Assembly: GCA_018401555.1 (NCBI GenBank)
Contig: JAGYKP010000080.1
Span: 62,001-126,000 of the forward strand
Direction: 5' to 3'
DNA from: Halomonas sp.
GTDB lineage: Bacteria; Pseudomonadota; Gammaproteobacteria; Pseudomonadales; Halomonadaceae
DNA length: 64,000 nt
Position numbers and translations under genes: made by a program. This document shows positions 10,925-20,260 of this stretch, in pieces (position 1 is the stretch's first letter; every line of letters starts with the position of its first letter). Under the pieces are notes generated by a model. The model was not told the origin of the DNA. It did no database searches and worked only from the letters and a program-made list of their open reading frames with translations.

Positions 10925-11689
10925 TTATGCCTTCGGCGGTTGGGCGTCGAACTTCACGCCGTTGTGGCCGCGGCTCTCGGGGCCCATCAGCCACAGGTAG
11001 GTGGGCATGATCTCCTCGGCGGTGCGCAGGGCATTGGGATCCTCGCCCGGATAGGCGCTGCGGCGCATCTGGGTGCGCGTGGCGCCGGGGTTGAGGCTGT
11101 TGACCCGGATGCTGCCCAGGTGCTCCAGTTCATCGGAGAGCACTTCCACGAAGCCTTCGGTGGCGAACTTGGAGACCGCGTAGGCACCCCAGTAGGCGCG
11201 CCCCTTCCTGCCCACGCCGGAGGAGGTGAAGATCACCGAGGCATCCGGGGAACTCTTGAGCAGTGGCAGCAGTGCCTGGGTCATCCAGATCGGTCCATTG
11301 ATATTGACCTGCATGACCTGCTCCCAGAGCTCGGGATTGTACTGCTCGAAGGGCATGATGCGACCGAGCTGCCCGGCATTGTGGAGGATGCCATCCAGGC
11401 GACCGAATTCCCGATCCAGGGTCTCGGCCATGTCGTGGTAGTCCTTGAGGGTGGCACCCTCGAAGTTCAGCGGAAAGATCGCCGGCTGCGGTCCGCCCGC
11501 GGCCTCGATCTCGTCGTATACCGCCTCCAGCTTGGCGATGGTGCGCCCCAGCAGGATCACCGTGGCGCCGTGTCGGGCATAGGCGAGTGCTGCGGCCCGG
11601 CCGATGCCATCGCCGGCACCTGTGACCAGGATCACGCGGTCGTGCAGCAGCTCGCTCGGCGCCTGGTAGTCGATCTTGCAGGTGGTCAT
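10925..11689 (-). CDS. yciK: YciK-family short-chain dehydrogenase/reductase
   Basis: This is an intact 254-residue short-chain oxidoreductase. The NAD(P)-binding motif VTGAGDGIGRAAA is at about residues 22-34. It is followed by LHNAGQLG, the serine of FTSSGVG and the YxxxK catalytic pair in GAYAVSKFATEGF. YciK-specific features are the N-terminal YQAPSELLHDRVILVTGAG and the C-terminal PTYLWLMGPESRGHNGVKFD. In many gammaproteobacteria yciK follows ubiG and mupP on the same strand. Here it is convergent, so a local inversion or different arrangement exists, next to the tnpB element. The physiological substrate is unknown. Confidence 0.88.
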   Translation of the reverse strand: MTTCKIDYQAPSELLHDRVILVTGAGDGIGRAAALAYARHGATVILLGRTIAKLEAVYDEIEAAGGPQPAIFPLNFEGATLKDYHDMAETLDREFGRLDGILHNAGQLGRIMPFEQYNPELWEQVMQVNINGPIWMTQALLPLLKSSPDASVIFTSSGVGRKGRAYWGAYAVSKFATEGFVEVLSDELEHLGSIRVNSLNPGATRTQMRRSAYPGEDPNALRTAEEIMPTYLWLMGPESRGHNGVKFDAQPPKA

Positions 11690-11697
11690 CAGATTTT

Positions 11698-11757
11698 GCG
11701 CGAGATACCCGGTACTTCTAGTGCCGGGAGGGATAGCGCGTCGTCCGCAAGGACGAC
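11698..11757. repeat. Hairpins at the left side of the tnpB element
   Basis: Two hairpins occur between yciK and tnpB. One pairs CCCGGTAC (11708-11715) with GTGCCGGG (11721-11728) around a TTCTA loop and can be extended by GCGC arms at 11698 and 11736. The second pairs GTCGTCC with GGACGAC around a GCAA loop (11740-11757). Sub-terminal hairpins of this kind mark the left ends of IS200/IS605-type elements; the exact boundary is not proven. Confidence 0.45.
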
Positions 11758-11822
11758 CCTGTTCTCGCTGCCTCCTTCTTTGATGGTTGCTATCTATGCA
11801 TGTTTGTTTATACAGTATGCGT

Positions 11823-12968
11823 ATGACAAAACGCGCTTACCGATACCGCTTCTATCCGACGCCTGAGCAAGAACAGCTTCTTGCTCGGACGTTTGGCTGT
11901 GTGCGTTTCGTCTACAACGCGGTGCTTCGCTACCGCACCGATGCCTTCCATGAGCGGCGCGAAAGAATTGGCTATGTGGCCGCGAACGCCGAGCTGTCGC
12001 GGATGAAGAAGTCCAGCGAGACCGCGTTTCTCAACGAGGTCAGCTCGGTGCCACTTCAGCAGTGCCTTCGCCACCAACAGACGGCCTTCAAGAACTTTTT
12101 CGAGGGTCGAGCCAAGTACCCGAACTTCAAGAGCAAGCGACACCGCCAGTCGGCGGAATTTACGCGCTCGGCGTTCAAGTACCGTGACGGAAAGCTGTTT
12201 ATTGCCAAGTGCAAGGAGCCGCTCCCGGTGCGCTGGAGTCGCGAGCTGCCCAGCGAACCGACTACCATCACCGTGTCCAAGGACTCGGCGGGCCGCTACT
12301 TCGTCGCGTGCCTGTGCGAGTTCACGCCCGAGGCGTTGCCTGTCACCCCGAAAATGGTAGGCATCGACCTCGGCCTGAAAGACCTGTTCGTCACCAGCGA
12401 CGGGCATCGAATCGGCAATCCCCGCCATACGGCGAAGTACGCGACCCGTCTGGCCAAGGCACAGCGTCGGCTGAGCAAGAAAAAGCTCGGCTCGAAGAAC
12501 CGTGCCAAGGCCCGGCAGAAGGTGGCGAAACTTCACGCCAAAATCTCCGATTGCCGACAGGACAATTTGCACAAATTGTCCCGCAGATTGATTAACGAGA
12601 ACCAAGTGATCTGTGTCGAATCCCTGAAAGTGAAAAACATGCTGCGCAACCGCTCGCTGGCCAAGTCGATCAGCGATGCCGGCTGGGGCGAGTTCGTCCG
12701 GCAGCTGGAGTACAAGGCGGCCTGGGCAGGCCGGCAATTGTCAGCCATCGACCCGTGGTATCCCTCCAGCAAGCGCTGCTCAGACTGCGGGCATGTGATG
12801 CCCGAGATGCCGCTGCAGGTTCGCGCCTGGACGTGCCCCGAGTGCGCAGCCGAACACGACCGCGACCACAACGCCGCAACCAACATTAAAGCCGCCGGGC
12901 TGGCGGTGTTAGCCCTTGGAGAGAATGTAAGCGGCATGGCGTCAGTCTCCATGTCCTGTTCTCGGTGA
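11823..12968 (+). CDS. tnpB: TnpB RNA-guided nuclease of an IS200/IS605-type element
   Basis: TnpB is the compact ancestor of Cas12 that cuts DNA guided by a right-end-derived omega RNA. The 381-residue protein is uninterrupted. It starts TKRAYRYRFYPTPEQEQLL and has the helix-turn-helix-like N-terminal region. The RuvC catalytic residues are D182 (GIDLGLKD), E266 (CVESLKVKN) and D348 (DRDHNAATN). A four-cysteine zinc finger lies at about 320-345 (CSDCGHVMPE and CPEC). No residue known to be essential is missing, so it may be active. The start is placed at the last of several in-frame ATGs because family members begin MTKRxYRYR; 11817 is an alternative. Its codon use looks less GC-biased than its neighbours, in keeping with transfer. 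Confidence 0.9.
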   Translation: MTKRAYRYRFYPTPEQEQLLARTFGCVRFVYNAVLRYRTDAFHERRERIGYVAANAELSRMKKSSETAFLNEVSSVPLQQCLRHQQTAFKNFFEGRAKYPNFKSKRHRQSAEFTRSAFKYRDGKLFIAKCKEPLPVRWSRELPSEPTTITVSKDSAGRYFVACLCEFTPEALPVTPKMVGIDLGLKDLFVTSDGHRIGNPRHTAKYATRLAKAQRRLSKKKLGSKNRAKARQKVAKLHAKISDCRQDNLHKLSRRLINENQVICVESLKVKNMLRNRSLAKSISDAGWGEFVRQLEYKAAWAGRQLSAIDPWYPSSKRCSDCGHVMPEMPLQVRAWTCPECAAEHDRDHNAATNIKAAGLAVLALGENVSGMASVSMSCSR

Positions 12969-13006
12969 ATTGGGAATCCCCTTCCTTTAGGGAGGGGAGC
13001 AGTCAA
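12969..13006 (+). ncRNA. Right end of the tnpB element, probable 3' part of omega RNA
   Basis: Directly after the tnpB stop lies the stem-loop CCCCTTCCTTTAGGGAGGGG (12978-12997; eight base pairs including one G-T pair). It is followed by AGCAG and then TCAA (13003-13006). In studied elements the omega RNA overlaps the end of tnpB plus this hairpin, and the bases just outside the element act as guide. The guide would then begin at 13007 and read into the end of cpoB. The 5' end of the RNA cannot be seen. Confidence 0.5.
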
Positions 13007-13022
13007 TGGCTCTCCTCGGTGA

Positions 13023-13829
13023 TCAGTTGCCGGCGTCGCGCAGGAAGTCGCCGGCCAGCCCCGCCGCGGTGCTCTCGGGATATGCCTCGCGGACCTGCTC
13101 GAGCAGTTCCCGGCTCTCGTCCGGCTGGCCCTGGCGCGCCTTGAGCAGGCCCAGCTTATAGAGGGCGTCGGGCACCTTGTTGCTCTCGGGGTAGTCGTCG
13201 AGCACCGTTCGGAAGGCCGCCTCGGCGGGTTCCAGGCGCCCCTCGGCGGAATGCAGTTCGCCCAGCCAGTAGTGGGCGTTGGGGGTCAGGCGGCTGTCCG
13301 GATAGTCGCCCACGAAACCCTCGAAGGCGGCAATGGCCGCATCGAACTCGCGTGCCTGGACGCTGGCGAAGGCCTGCTGATAGGCCGCCTGGGCATCGGG
13401 ATCGTCGCTGCGCGGGGCCGGAGAGTCGGATTGGTCGGCCATCTGGTTTGCGGCCTGCTCGTCGACTCTCTGGTTAGCCTCGTCGGTCGCGTCACCACTG
13501 GTCGGGCCGGCGCCTGCCGACAGCGAGGCAAGGCGATCCTCGAGGTCCATGTACTGCTGACGGGTCTGGCCGCGCAGCTGTTCGAGCTGATGGCGCAACT
13601 CCTCGACCTGGCCACGCAGGCGGCGTAGCTCTTCCTGGTGCTGCTGGACCTGGTTGAAGATCACCAGGCTGCCACCCGCCGCTTCACGGGTCTCCGTCTG
13701 CTGATAGAAGGTGCTGGGCTGCGCGGTCAGGTCCTCGACCACCGGCTGCTGCGCCAGTGCGGGAAGCCCTACGGAGAGCGGGAGCACCAGGGCTCCCGCA
13801 CCGCACAGTCCTTTCAGACCGTGTTTCAT
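13023..13829 (-). CDS. cpoB: Cell division coordinator CpoB (YbgF)
   Basis: CpoB is the periplasmic partner of TolA and PBP1B that links outer-membrane constriction with peptidoglycan synthesis. The 268-residue protein begins with a signal peptide (LCGAGALVLPLSVGLPALA, cleaved near residue 26). The coiled-coil trimerisation region follows (QVQQHQEELRRLRGQVEELRH, about 60-105), then a low-complexity linker. Three TPR units end the protein (AYQQAFASVQAREFDAAIAAF, HYWLGELHSAEGRLEPAEAAF, ALYKLGLLKARQGQPDES). It is the last gene of the tol-pal operon, about 30 bases after pal. Confidence 0.95.
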   Translation of the reverse strand: MKHGLKGLCGAGALVLPLSVGLPALAQQPVVEDLTAQPSTFYQQTETREAAGGSLVIFNQVQQHQEELRRLRGQVEELRHQLEQLRGQTRQQYMDLEDRLASLSAGAGPTSGDATDEANQRVDEQAANQMADQSDSPAPRSDDPDAQAAYQQAFASVQAREFDAAIAAFEGFVGDYPDSRLTPNAHYWLGELHSAEGRLEPAEAAFRTVLDDYPESNKVPDALYKLGLLKARQGQPDESRELLEQVREAYPESTAAGLAGDFLRDAGN

Positions 13830-13858
13830 CTGTGTCTCCCTCGACGCGGGCGCTCGCC

Positions 13859-14401
13859 TCAGTAGGCGAACACGACCCGACGGTTCTGGGCGAAGGCCTC
13901 TTCATTCTGGCCGCGGGCCGCCGGCCGCTCCTCGCCGTAGCTGACCACCTCGACCTGGGAGGGGGAAACACCCTGCACGGAGAGGAACTGCTCCACCGAA
14001 CGGGCACGCCGCTCGCCGAGCGCCATGTTGTACTCGCGAGTTCCACGCTCATCGGTGTGGCCCTGCAGCACCACGCGCGCATTGCCGTTCTCGCGCAGGT
14101 AGCGGGCGTTGGCGGCCAGCACCGGCTCGAACTCGCTGCGGATACGGTCGCTGTCGAACTCGAAGTAGATGGTGCGCTGCTGGGGGATACGGCCGTCCGC
14201 CTGCTGACCGGAAGCCCCTGCGGTGCCACCGTAGCCGGAGCCGCTGGTCCGACCATCGCTCACGCCACTGCTGCTGGCACCGCTGCCATCGCGGGTTCCG
14301 TCCATGGAGCCGTCCTGGGTACCGCCGGTGCTGGAGCAGCCGGCCACCAGGGCCAGCGACAGGGCGACCGCCAGGGAACGGGCATAGGGCTTGAATTGCA
14401 T
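13859..14401 (-). CDS. pal: Peptidoglycan-associated lipoprotein Pal
   Basis: Pal anchors the outer membrane to peptidoglycan and binds TolB. The ATG at 14401 is preceded by AGGAG at nine bases and gives MQFKPYARSLAVALSLALVAGC, a lipoprotein signal with lipobox LVAGC. A glycine/serine-rich linker unusually rich in SG and DG follows. The C-terminal OmpA-like domain has YFEFDSDRIRSEFEPVL, the GHTDERGTREYNMALGERRA peptidoglycan-binding motif, and ends RRVVFAY. The protein is 180 residues and complete. Confidence 0.96.
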   Translation of the reverse strand: MQFKPYARSLAVALSLALVAGCSSTGGTQDGSMDGTRDGSGASSSGVSDGRTSGSGYGGTAGASGQQADGRIPQQRTIYFEFDSDRIRSEFEPVLAANARYLRENGNARVVLQGHTDERGTREYNMALGERRARSVEQFLSVQGVSPSQVEVVSYGEERPAARGQNEEAFAQNRRVVFAY

Positions 14402-14421
14402 TGTTTCATACTCCTGAAGCA

Positions 14422-15708
14422 TCAGTTCATGAAAGGTGACCACGCGGGTTCGCGCACGTCACCCTGAGCGGAGGGCAGCCGGAAGGACGCGCGTCCATCG
14501 GCAGTGACTGCCCCCAGCACCCCGCTGTTACCCTGCTGGGTGGCGAAGATTACCATGGTCCCGTTGGGCGCAACACTGGGCGACTCGTCCCAACGTGACT
14601 CGCTCAGCGTCACCAGGCGGCCGCTCTCCAGATCCTGGCGAGCGACCTGGTAGCCCTCGCTGGAACGATGGATCAGGAACAGCGCCTCGCCGTCCGGCGA
14701 GAAGCGGCCACGGGCGTTGTAGTTGCCGGTGAAGGTCAGGCGCTTCTGCTCGCCGCTGGCCAGGTCGTGGCGATAGAGCTGCGGCCCACCGCTGCGATCG
14801 GAGGTGAACAGCAGGCTGCGACCGTCCGGCGCCCAGGAGGGTTCGGTATCGATGGCCGAGTCGTTGGTGAGGCGCTGCAGGTCGCGCGAGCCGATATCCA
14901 TCACGTAGATCTCCGGCTGGCCATCCTTGGAGAGCGACATGGCCAGTCGGCGACCGTCCGGTGACCAGGCCGGGGCCCCGTTGATGCCCTGGAAGGAGCT
15001 GATGCGTGCCCGCTGCCCGGAGCCGAGCTCCTGTACGTAGATGGCGGGACGCTCGGTCTCGAAGGAGACATAGGCCAGCTTGCGCCCGTCCGGTGACCAG
15101 GCCGGCGACAGGATCGGCTCCCGCGAGCTCAGCACCTGCTGGCTGTTGTGACCATCGGCATCGGCCACGTAGAGGGCGAACTGCATGTCGTCGCCGACGC
15201 CCTGGGAGGTGACGTAGGCGATACGAGTCGAGAAGGCACCGCGAATGTCAGTGATCGCCTCGAACACCTGGTCGCTGATGTAGTGCGCGGCGCCGCGCAG
15301 CTCGCCCGAGTCGGCAGTCACCACCTCGCCGAGCATGCGTTTCTCGCCACTCACATCCATCAGCTCGAAGCGCAGCCGGTAGCCGTCGCCCTCGCGAGAG
15401 GCACTGCCCACCACCAGGTAGCGCACGTCCAGGGCCTTCCAGTCACCGTAGCGCACCTCATCGGCACTGGCGGGCTGGTCCATCATCTGGCGGCGCGGCA
15501 GCGGCTCGAAGTAACCGCTGCGCTCGAGGTCGTCGTGAATCACCCGGGCCACGTCCTCGGGCAGCTCCTCGCCACCGGCAAAGGGCACCACGGCGATGGG
15601 CGTGGCACTCTCGTTGCCACGGGTGATCTCGATGGTCAGGTCGGCCTGGGCGAGTTGACTCACCAGCAGCAGCGCGGCGGCCAGCCAGGCAGTCATCAGG
15701 GATTTCAT
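14422..15708 (-). CDS. tolB: Tol-Pal system beta-propeller protein TolB
   Basis: TolB is the periplasmic link between Pal and TolA. The 428-residue protein is intact. It has a signal peptide ([22 protein letters not shown]), the N-terminal TolB domain ([20 protein letters not shown]), and a six-bladed propeller of repeats of the form [45 protein letters not shown] and [12 protein letters not shown]. It starts where tolA stops, so translation is probably coupled. Confidence 0.97.
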   Translation of the reverse strand: MKSLMTAWLAAALLLVSQLAQADLTIEITRGNESATPIAVVPFAGGEELPEDVARVIHDDLERSGYFEPLPRRQMMDQPASADEVRYGDWKALDVRYLVVGSASREGDGYRLRFELMDVSGEKRMLGEVVTADSGELRGAAHYISDQVFEAITDIRGAFSTRIAYVTSQGVGDDMQFALYVADADGHNSQQVLSSREPILSPAWSPDGRKLAYVSFETERPAIYVQELGSGQRARISSFQGINGAPAWSPDGRRLAMSLSKDGQPEIYVMDIGSRDLQRLTNDSAIDTEPSWAPDGRSLLFTSDRSGGPQLYRHDLASGEQKRLTFTGNYNARGRFSPDGEALFLIHRSSEGYQVARQDLESGRLVTLSESRWDESPSVAPNGTMVIFATQQGNSGVLGAVTADGRASFRLPSAQGDVREPAWSPFMN

Positions 15709-16896
15709 CAGCGTACATCTCCCGGTCTGAAGCGCAGATTGAATTGACGGTAGTCCCGTTGCACGCCGGCTGGCAACTGTCGCAGTTCGGCGAATGGTGC
15801 CGCGGCCTCCACGGCCTGGACGGCGGAACGATCGAAGGCACTGTCACCGCTGGAACTTGAGATCTCGGCGACAAACAGCTCTCCGGAGGGCCCTAGCCGT
15901 ACCGATATCTCGGCCGTCGCCCCGGAGGAGACATTGGGGGGAATCCGCCAGGACTGTTCCACGGCCTGGCGCACCAGAGCGATAAAGTCGTTGGCCGCCT
16001 GTTGCCCCTGTTGCGCATTGGCGACACGCTCGTCTGCCCCCTCGATCAACCGCTGCATCTCTGCCTCGGCCTCCTCACGGGCACGACGGGCTTCCTCCTC
16101 CGCCTCGCGCTGGCGTGCAGCCTCTTCTTCCTCCTCGCGGCGACGTTGCTCCTCGGCCTCCTGTTCGCGGCGGGCCTGCTCCTCCGCCTCGCGCTGGCGT
16201 GCGGCCTCTTCTTCCTCGCGACGGCGCTGTCCTCGGCCTCCTGTTCGCGGCGGGCCTGCTCCTCCGCCTCGCGCTGGCGTGCAGCCTCTTCTTCCTCTTC
16301 GCGGCGGCGCTGCTCCTCGGCCTCCTGTTCGCGGCGGGCTTGCTCCTCCGCCTCGCGCTGACGCTCGGCCTCTTCCGCCTCGCGACGCTGCTCCTCGGCC
16401 TGGCGCTGGCGTTCAGCCTCTTCGGCCTCACGGCGCTGCGCCTCGGCTTCGCGCTCGCGACGGGCCCTCTTCCTCGGCCTGTTGCTGCTGCTCGAGGCGC
16501 TGGGTCTCGGCCTCGGCCTCCTCGCTACGCCTGGCAGCCCTCGGCCTCGGCGGCCTGGCGCGCCTCTTCGCGTGCCTGTTCCTCGGCCTGCTGCTGTGAC
16601 TCGCGCTGCGCCTCCCGGGCGGCGGCCTCTTCGGCCGCCTGACGGGCCTGCTCCTCGGCTTCACGCTGCTCCTCGGCCTGCCTGGCCAGGGCACGCTGAC
16701 GCGCCTGCTCGGCCCGCTGGGCCTGGTCGGTGACGGTCTCGGTGCTGACCAGGGTCGCCTGAACGATGGAGGAGGGCTGGGGCTCGCGGTCACTGGCCGG
16801 CAGGCTGATCACGCTGATCAGCAGCACCAGGAGATGCAGCCCCACCGCCAGCAGCGTCGGCAGCCCATAGCCTACCCGGGCATGTCGTCTGGCCAT
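15708..16896 (-). CDS. tolA: TolA, Tol-Pal membrane-spanning protein (frameshifted)
   Basis: TolA couples the TolQR proton-motive motor to TolB, Pal and CpoB. The ATG at 16896 has GAGGAG upstream. The N-terminus [20 protein letters not shown] leads into one membrane helix ([18 protein letters not shown]). A very long Ala/Glu/Arg/Gln helical domain II runs across about 16060-16700. The C-terminal domain III ends the protein ([46 protein letters not shown]). The helical domain contains an 84-base repeat, and the reading frame is lost at least twice inside it, near 16240 and 16460. Confidence 0.92.
16095..16365. repeat. 84-base tandem repeat in tolA domain II
   Basis: The sequence beginning CTCCTCCGCCTCGCG recurs at 16095, 16179, 16259 and 16343. 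Spacings of 84, 80 and 84 bases correspond to a 28-residue helical unit (on the minus strand). The 80-base unit is four bases short, which by itself breaks the frame. Unequal recombination or repeat collapse in assembly could both produce this. Confidence 0.8.
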
Positions 16897-16903
16897 GGTG
16901 AGC

Positions 16904-17344
<441 letters not shown>

Positions 17345-17356
17345 GACGTGACTCCC

Positions 17357-18046
17357 TCAGGCACCGCCGGCGTCGGGCCGGCCCTGCAGGTTGCGGTGCA
17401 GGATGGAGTGGAACTCCTCGGCGAAGTCCTCGTACTTGCCCAGCAGGCGGCCGGACTCCGCCGACAGACGGTTGTAGAAGATCACCGCCGGGATGGCGGC
17501 GAAAAGGCCCATGGCGGTGGCGATCAGGGCCTCGGCGATCCACGGCGCCACGGTCGAGAGGGTCGCCTGCTGGGCCATGGAGAGGGACTGGAAGGAGCCC
17601 ATGATGCCCCACACCGTGCCGAACAGCCCGATATAGGGGCTGGCGGAAGCCACGGTCGCCAGGAAGACCAGGTGCAGGTTGAGGCGCTCCTCCTCCCGGG
17701 ACCAGGCCACCCGCATGCTGCGCTGGACCCCCTCGAGGATCGCCTGGGGGCTGCGGGTCTTGGGCATCAGCCGGTTGAATTCGCGAAAGCCGGCGCGAAA
17801 GATGTGTTCGGCACCCTGGGTCTCCTGCTCCGGAGGTACCTCGCGGTAGAGTTCATTGAGGTCGACACCGGACCAGAAGCGGTCCTCGAAGCCACGGTGG
17901 GCCTTGCGGGCACGGCGCATCATGAAGGTGCGCTGGAAGATCACGATCCAGGAGAGGATCGAACCCACCGTGAGCAGCAGCATGACCAGCTGCACCACGG
18001 TGCTGGCGTTCATGATCAGGTGGGGTATGGACATGGCGTCGTTCAC
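17357..18046 (-). CDS. tolQ: TolQ, Tol-Pal proton channel subunit
   Basis: TolQ is the inner-membrane motor subunit of the ExbB/TolQ family. The start is set at a GTG (18046) because AGG lies six bases upstream; an ATG six bases earlier in the frame has no room for a ribosome site, and one 12 bases later lacks one. The protein begins VNDAMSIPHLIMNASTVVQLV. Its three membrane segments lie at about 16-38, 140-162 (ATVASASPYIGLFGTVWGIM) and 170-195 (APWIAEALIATAMGLFAAIPA). The family motif GLFGTVWGIMGSF is intact. Confidence 0.95.
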   Translation of the reverse strand: MNDAMSIPHLIMNASTVVQLVMLLLTVGSILSWIVIFQRTFMMRRARKAHRGFEDRFWSGVDLNELYREVPPEQETQGAEHIFRAGFREFNRLMPKTRSPQAILEGVQRSMRVAWSREEERLNLHLVFLATVASASPYIGLFGTVWGIMGSFQSLSMAQQATLSTVAPWIAEALIATAMGLFAAIPAVIFYNRLSAESGRLLGKYEDFAEEFHSILHRNLQGRPDAGGA

Positions 18047-18057
18047 GGGCATCCTCG

Positions 18058-18473
18058 TCAGGCTTGCGGTTGAGCAGAAGTAGTAGCCAGCAGCTCGGCG
18101 AGCGCCGGCGGCCAGGGAATGGGCCTGAGGCGCCTGGCATCGATACAGGCGATGTCGACCCTCGCCTCGCACAGGGGTTCCCCGCGACGGGTCACCACCT
18201 GGCCGAACTGCAGCCGGGCACGACCCGCGGTCAGGACCTCCGCGCTCACCTCGAGCGCGTCATCCAGCCTGGCGGGCTTGGCATAGCGGCACTCCAGCCG
18301 GTGCACCACCAGCTGGACCCCGCTCTCGAACAGCGCGTGCTGGGTGATGCCCCTCGCGTAGCCATTCGCTGCGTGCCCGCTCCATGTACTTCGAGATAGT
18401 TGACGTAGTAGACGATGCCGCCGGCATCGGTATCCTCGATATAGACGCGAACCGGCAAGCGAAACTCGCTCAT
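18058..18473 (-). CDS. ybgC: YbgC, acyl-CoA thioesterase of the tol-pal cluster (frameshifted)
   Basis: YbgC is a hotdog-fold acyl-CoA thioesterase encoded with the tol genes. The N-terminus [20 protein letters not shown] carries the catalytic aspartate ([15 protein letters not shown]). The C-terminal half ([21 protein letters not shown]) is in another frame. Two one-base indels near 18390 and 18350 separate them; correcting both restores [11 protein letters not shown]. Length after repair is about 138 residues, normal for YbgC. Confidence 0.85.
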
Positions 18474-19508
18474 GGACGCGTCTCCCCGCCGCATCCTCGG
18501 CGCTTGCCGCGGGAGCCAGGCCGAAGTGCTGCCGAGGCCTGGCGGGTCACCACCCGGCCACGGGCGGTGCGCATCATCAGCCCCTGCTGGATCAGGTAGG
18601 GCTCGATCACGTCCTCGATGGTGTCGCGCTCCTCGCCGATGGCGGCGGCCAGGGAGTCGACGCCCACCGGCCCGCCGTCGAACTTCTCGATCATCGCCAG
18701 CAGCAGGCGGCGATCCATATGGTCGAGGCCGTGCTGGTCGACATGCAGCATGTCCAGGGCCCGGTCGGCGATGGCGGCGTCGACATGGCCGTTGCCGCGC
18801 ACCTCGGCGTAGTCGCGTACCCGGCGCAGCAGCCGGTTGGCGATGCGCGAGGCGTGCCACGCGAGCGCCGTGCCACCTCCAGCGCTCCCTCGGGATCGGC
18901 CACGACCCCCATCAGTCGCGCCGAGCGGGAGACGATCTCGGTGAGCTCCTCGATGGCATAGAACTCCAGGCGCTGGACGATACCGAAGCGGTCACGCAGC
19001 GGCGAGGTCAGCAGGCCCGCTCGGGTGGTGGCGCCCACCAGGGTGAAGGGCGGCAGGTCGAGCTTGATCGAGCGTGCCGCCGGTCCCTCACCGATCACGA
19101 TGTCGAGCTGGAAGTCCTCCATGGCGGGATAGAGGATCTCCTCCACCACCGCCGAGAGGCGATGGATCTCGTCGATGAACAGCACGTCGCCGGGTTCGAG
19201 GTTGGTGAGCATGGCGGCGAGATCGCCGGCGCGCTCCAGCACCGGCCCCGAGGTCGACTTGAGCCCCACCCCCATCTCCTCGGCGATGATGTTGGCCAGG
19301 GTCGTCTTGCCGAGTCCCGGTGGGCCGAACACCAGGGTGTGGTCGAGGCTCTCGCCGATCCGCGAGCGGCGCCGATGAAGATCTCGAGCTGCTCGCGTAC
19401 CCGGGGCTGGCCGATGTAGTCGGCGAGTCGCTTGGGGCGAATGGCGCGATCGACGGGCTCTTCTCCCTCGCGGACGTCGGCGGCGATCAGACGGTCACTC
19501 TCCAGCAT
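18470..19508 (-). CDS. ruvB: Holliday junction branch migration helicase RuvB (frameshifted)
   Basis: RuvB is the AAA+ motor of the RuvAB complex that drives branch migration. It starts [20 protein letters not shown] and has [21 protein letters not shown]. Walker A is [19 protein letters not shown], Walker B is [11 protein letters not shown], and sensor I is [20 protein letters not shown]. The C-terminal winged helix has [20 protein letters not shown]. Frame changes near 19368 and 18852 are needed to read it through. The end overlaps the ybgC start by four bases. Confidence 0.93.
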
Positions 19509-19512
19509 CGTG

Positions 19513-20124
19513 CTACCCCGCCATCCGGCGGCTCAATGCCGCCTTGATCATCGCCTCGGTCGTGCCCTCGCCCTCGAGGCCACTGAGCATCCTGGCCGCT
19601 TCGGTCGGCTTGTAGCCGAGGCTGACCAGCGCCGCCTCGGCATCGGCCAGCGGGTCCTGTCCCGGCGAGCCCGGCCGACTGCTGTCCTCGAGTCCTGACA
19701 GGGAGGGCTCCGGAGACTCCCAATGGGGGAAACGGTCACGCATCTCGATGATCAGCCGTTCGGCGGTCTTCTTGCCGACGCCGGGCAGCCGGGTCAGCGA
19801 CTTGACGTCGTCATCCAGCACGCAGCGTCGGAACGCCGCCTCGTCCATGCCGGAGAGGATCGCCAGGGCCAGCTTGGGTCCCACGCCGTTGACCTTGATC
19901 AGCGCGCGAAACAGGGTGCGCTCCTGGTCGCGCAGGAAGCCATACAGCAGGTGGGCATCATCGCGCACGCTGAGATGGGTGTAGAGCGACACCGCCTCGC
20001 CGACGGCCGGCAGGGCCACCAGCGTGGTCATGGAGGCCTCCAGCTCGTAGCCGACGCCGGCCACATCCACCACCAGCCAGGGGGGCTGTTTGTCGAGAAG
20101 CGTGCCTCGCAGGCGTCCGATCAT
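19513..20124 (-). CDS. ruvA: Holliday junction DNA-binding protein RuvA
   Basis: RuvA forms the tetramer that holds four-way junctions. The 203-residue protein is intact. Domain I begins [20 protein letters not shown]. Domain II has two helix-hairpin-helix motifs ([15 protein letters not shown] and [19 protein letters not shown]). Domain III, which contacts RuvB, ends the protein ([21 protein letters not shown]). RuvB follows with only a few bases between. Confidence 0.97.
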   Translation of the reverse strand: MIGRLRGTLLDKQPPWLVVDVAGVGYELEASMTTLVALPAVGEAVSLYTHLSVRDDAHLLYGFLRDQERTLFRALIKVNGVGPKLALAILSGMDEAAFRRCVLDDDVKSLTRLPGVGKKTAERLIIEMRDRFPHWESPEPSLSGLEDSSRPGSPGQDPLADAEAALVSLGYKPTEAARMLSGLEGEGTTEAMIKAALSRRMAG

Positions 20125-20219
20125 GGGAAGTCCGTATCCTTGCGTCAGGGTGGGCGGCAGGCGCCGCCGTTGGAGCCACTATACTGGTCGGCCGCGGGGC
20201 TGGCCAGCCCGACAGAACG

Positions 20220-20256
20220 GCGTTCGAGAACGCTGAAGCCGTCGCCCGCAGGCGAC
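20220..20256. promoter_or_regulatory. Two hairpins between ruvC and ruvA
   Basis: Between ruvC and ruvA lie GCGTTC-GA-GAACGC (20220-20233) and GTCGCC-CGCA-GGCGAC (20241-20256). The second starts four bases after the ruvC stop. They may attenuate or process the transcript ahead of ruvAB. No convincing LexA box was found here. Confidence 0.35.
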
Positions 20257-20260
20257 AGCA

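Larger units (their letters stand above)
11698..13006 (+). mobile_element. Solitary IS200/IS605-type element (tnpB only)
   Basis: The element has a left palindromic region, an intact tnpB, and a right end with the hairpin CCCCTTCCTTTAGGGAGGGG (12978-12997) followed by TCAA at 13003-13006. No tnpA transposase is present, so the element cannot move alone and would need a TnpA in trans. It lies just beyond the cpoB stop codon, downstream of the tol-pal cluster, where it does not disrupt a gene. Boundaries are inferred from the hairpins. Confidence 0.65.

Noticed and set aside
20125..20260. A LexA (SOS) box upstream of ruvA
   Set aside because: No CTG-N10-CAG site with acceptable spacing is present; only plain hairpins were seen.
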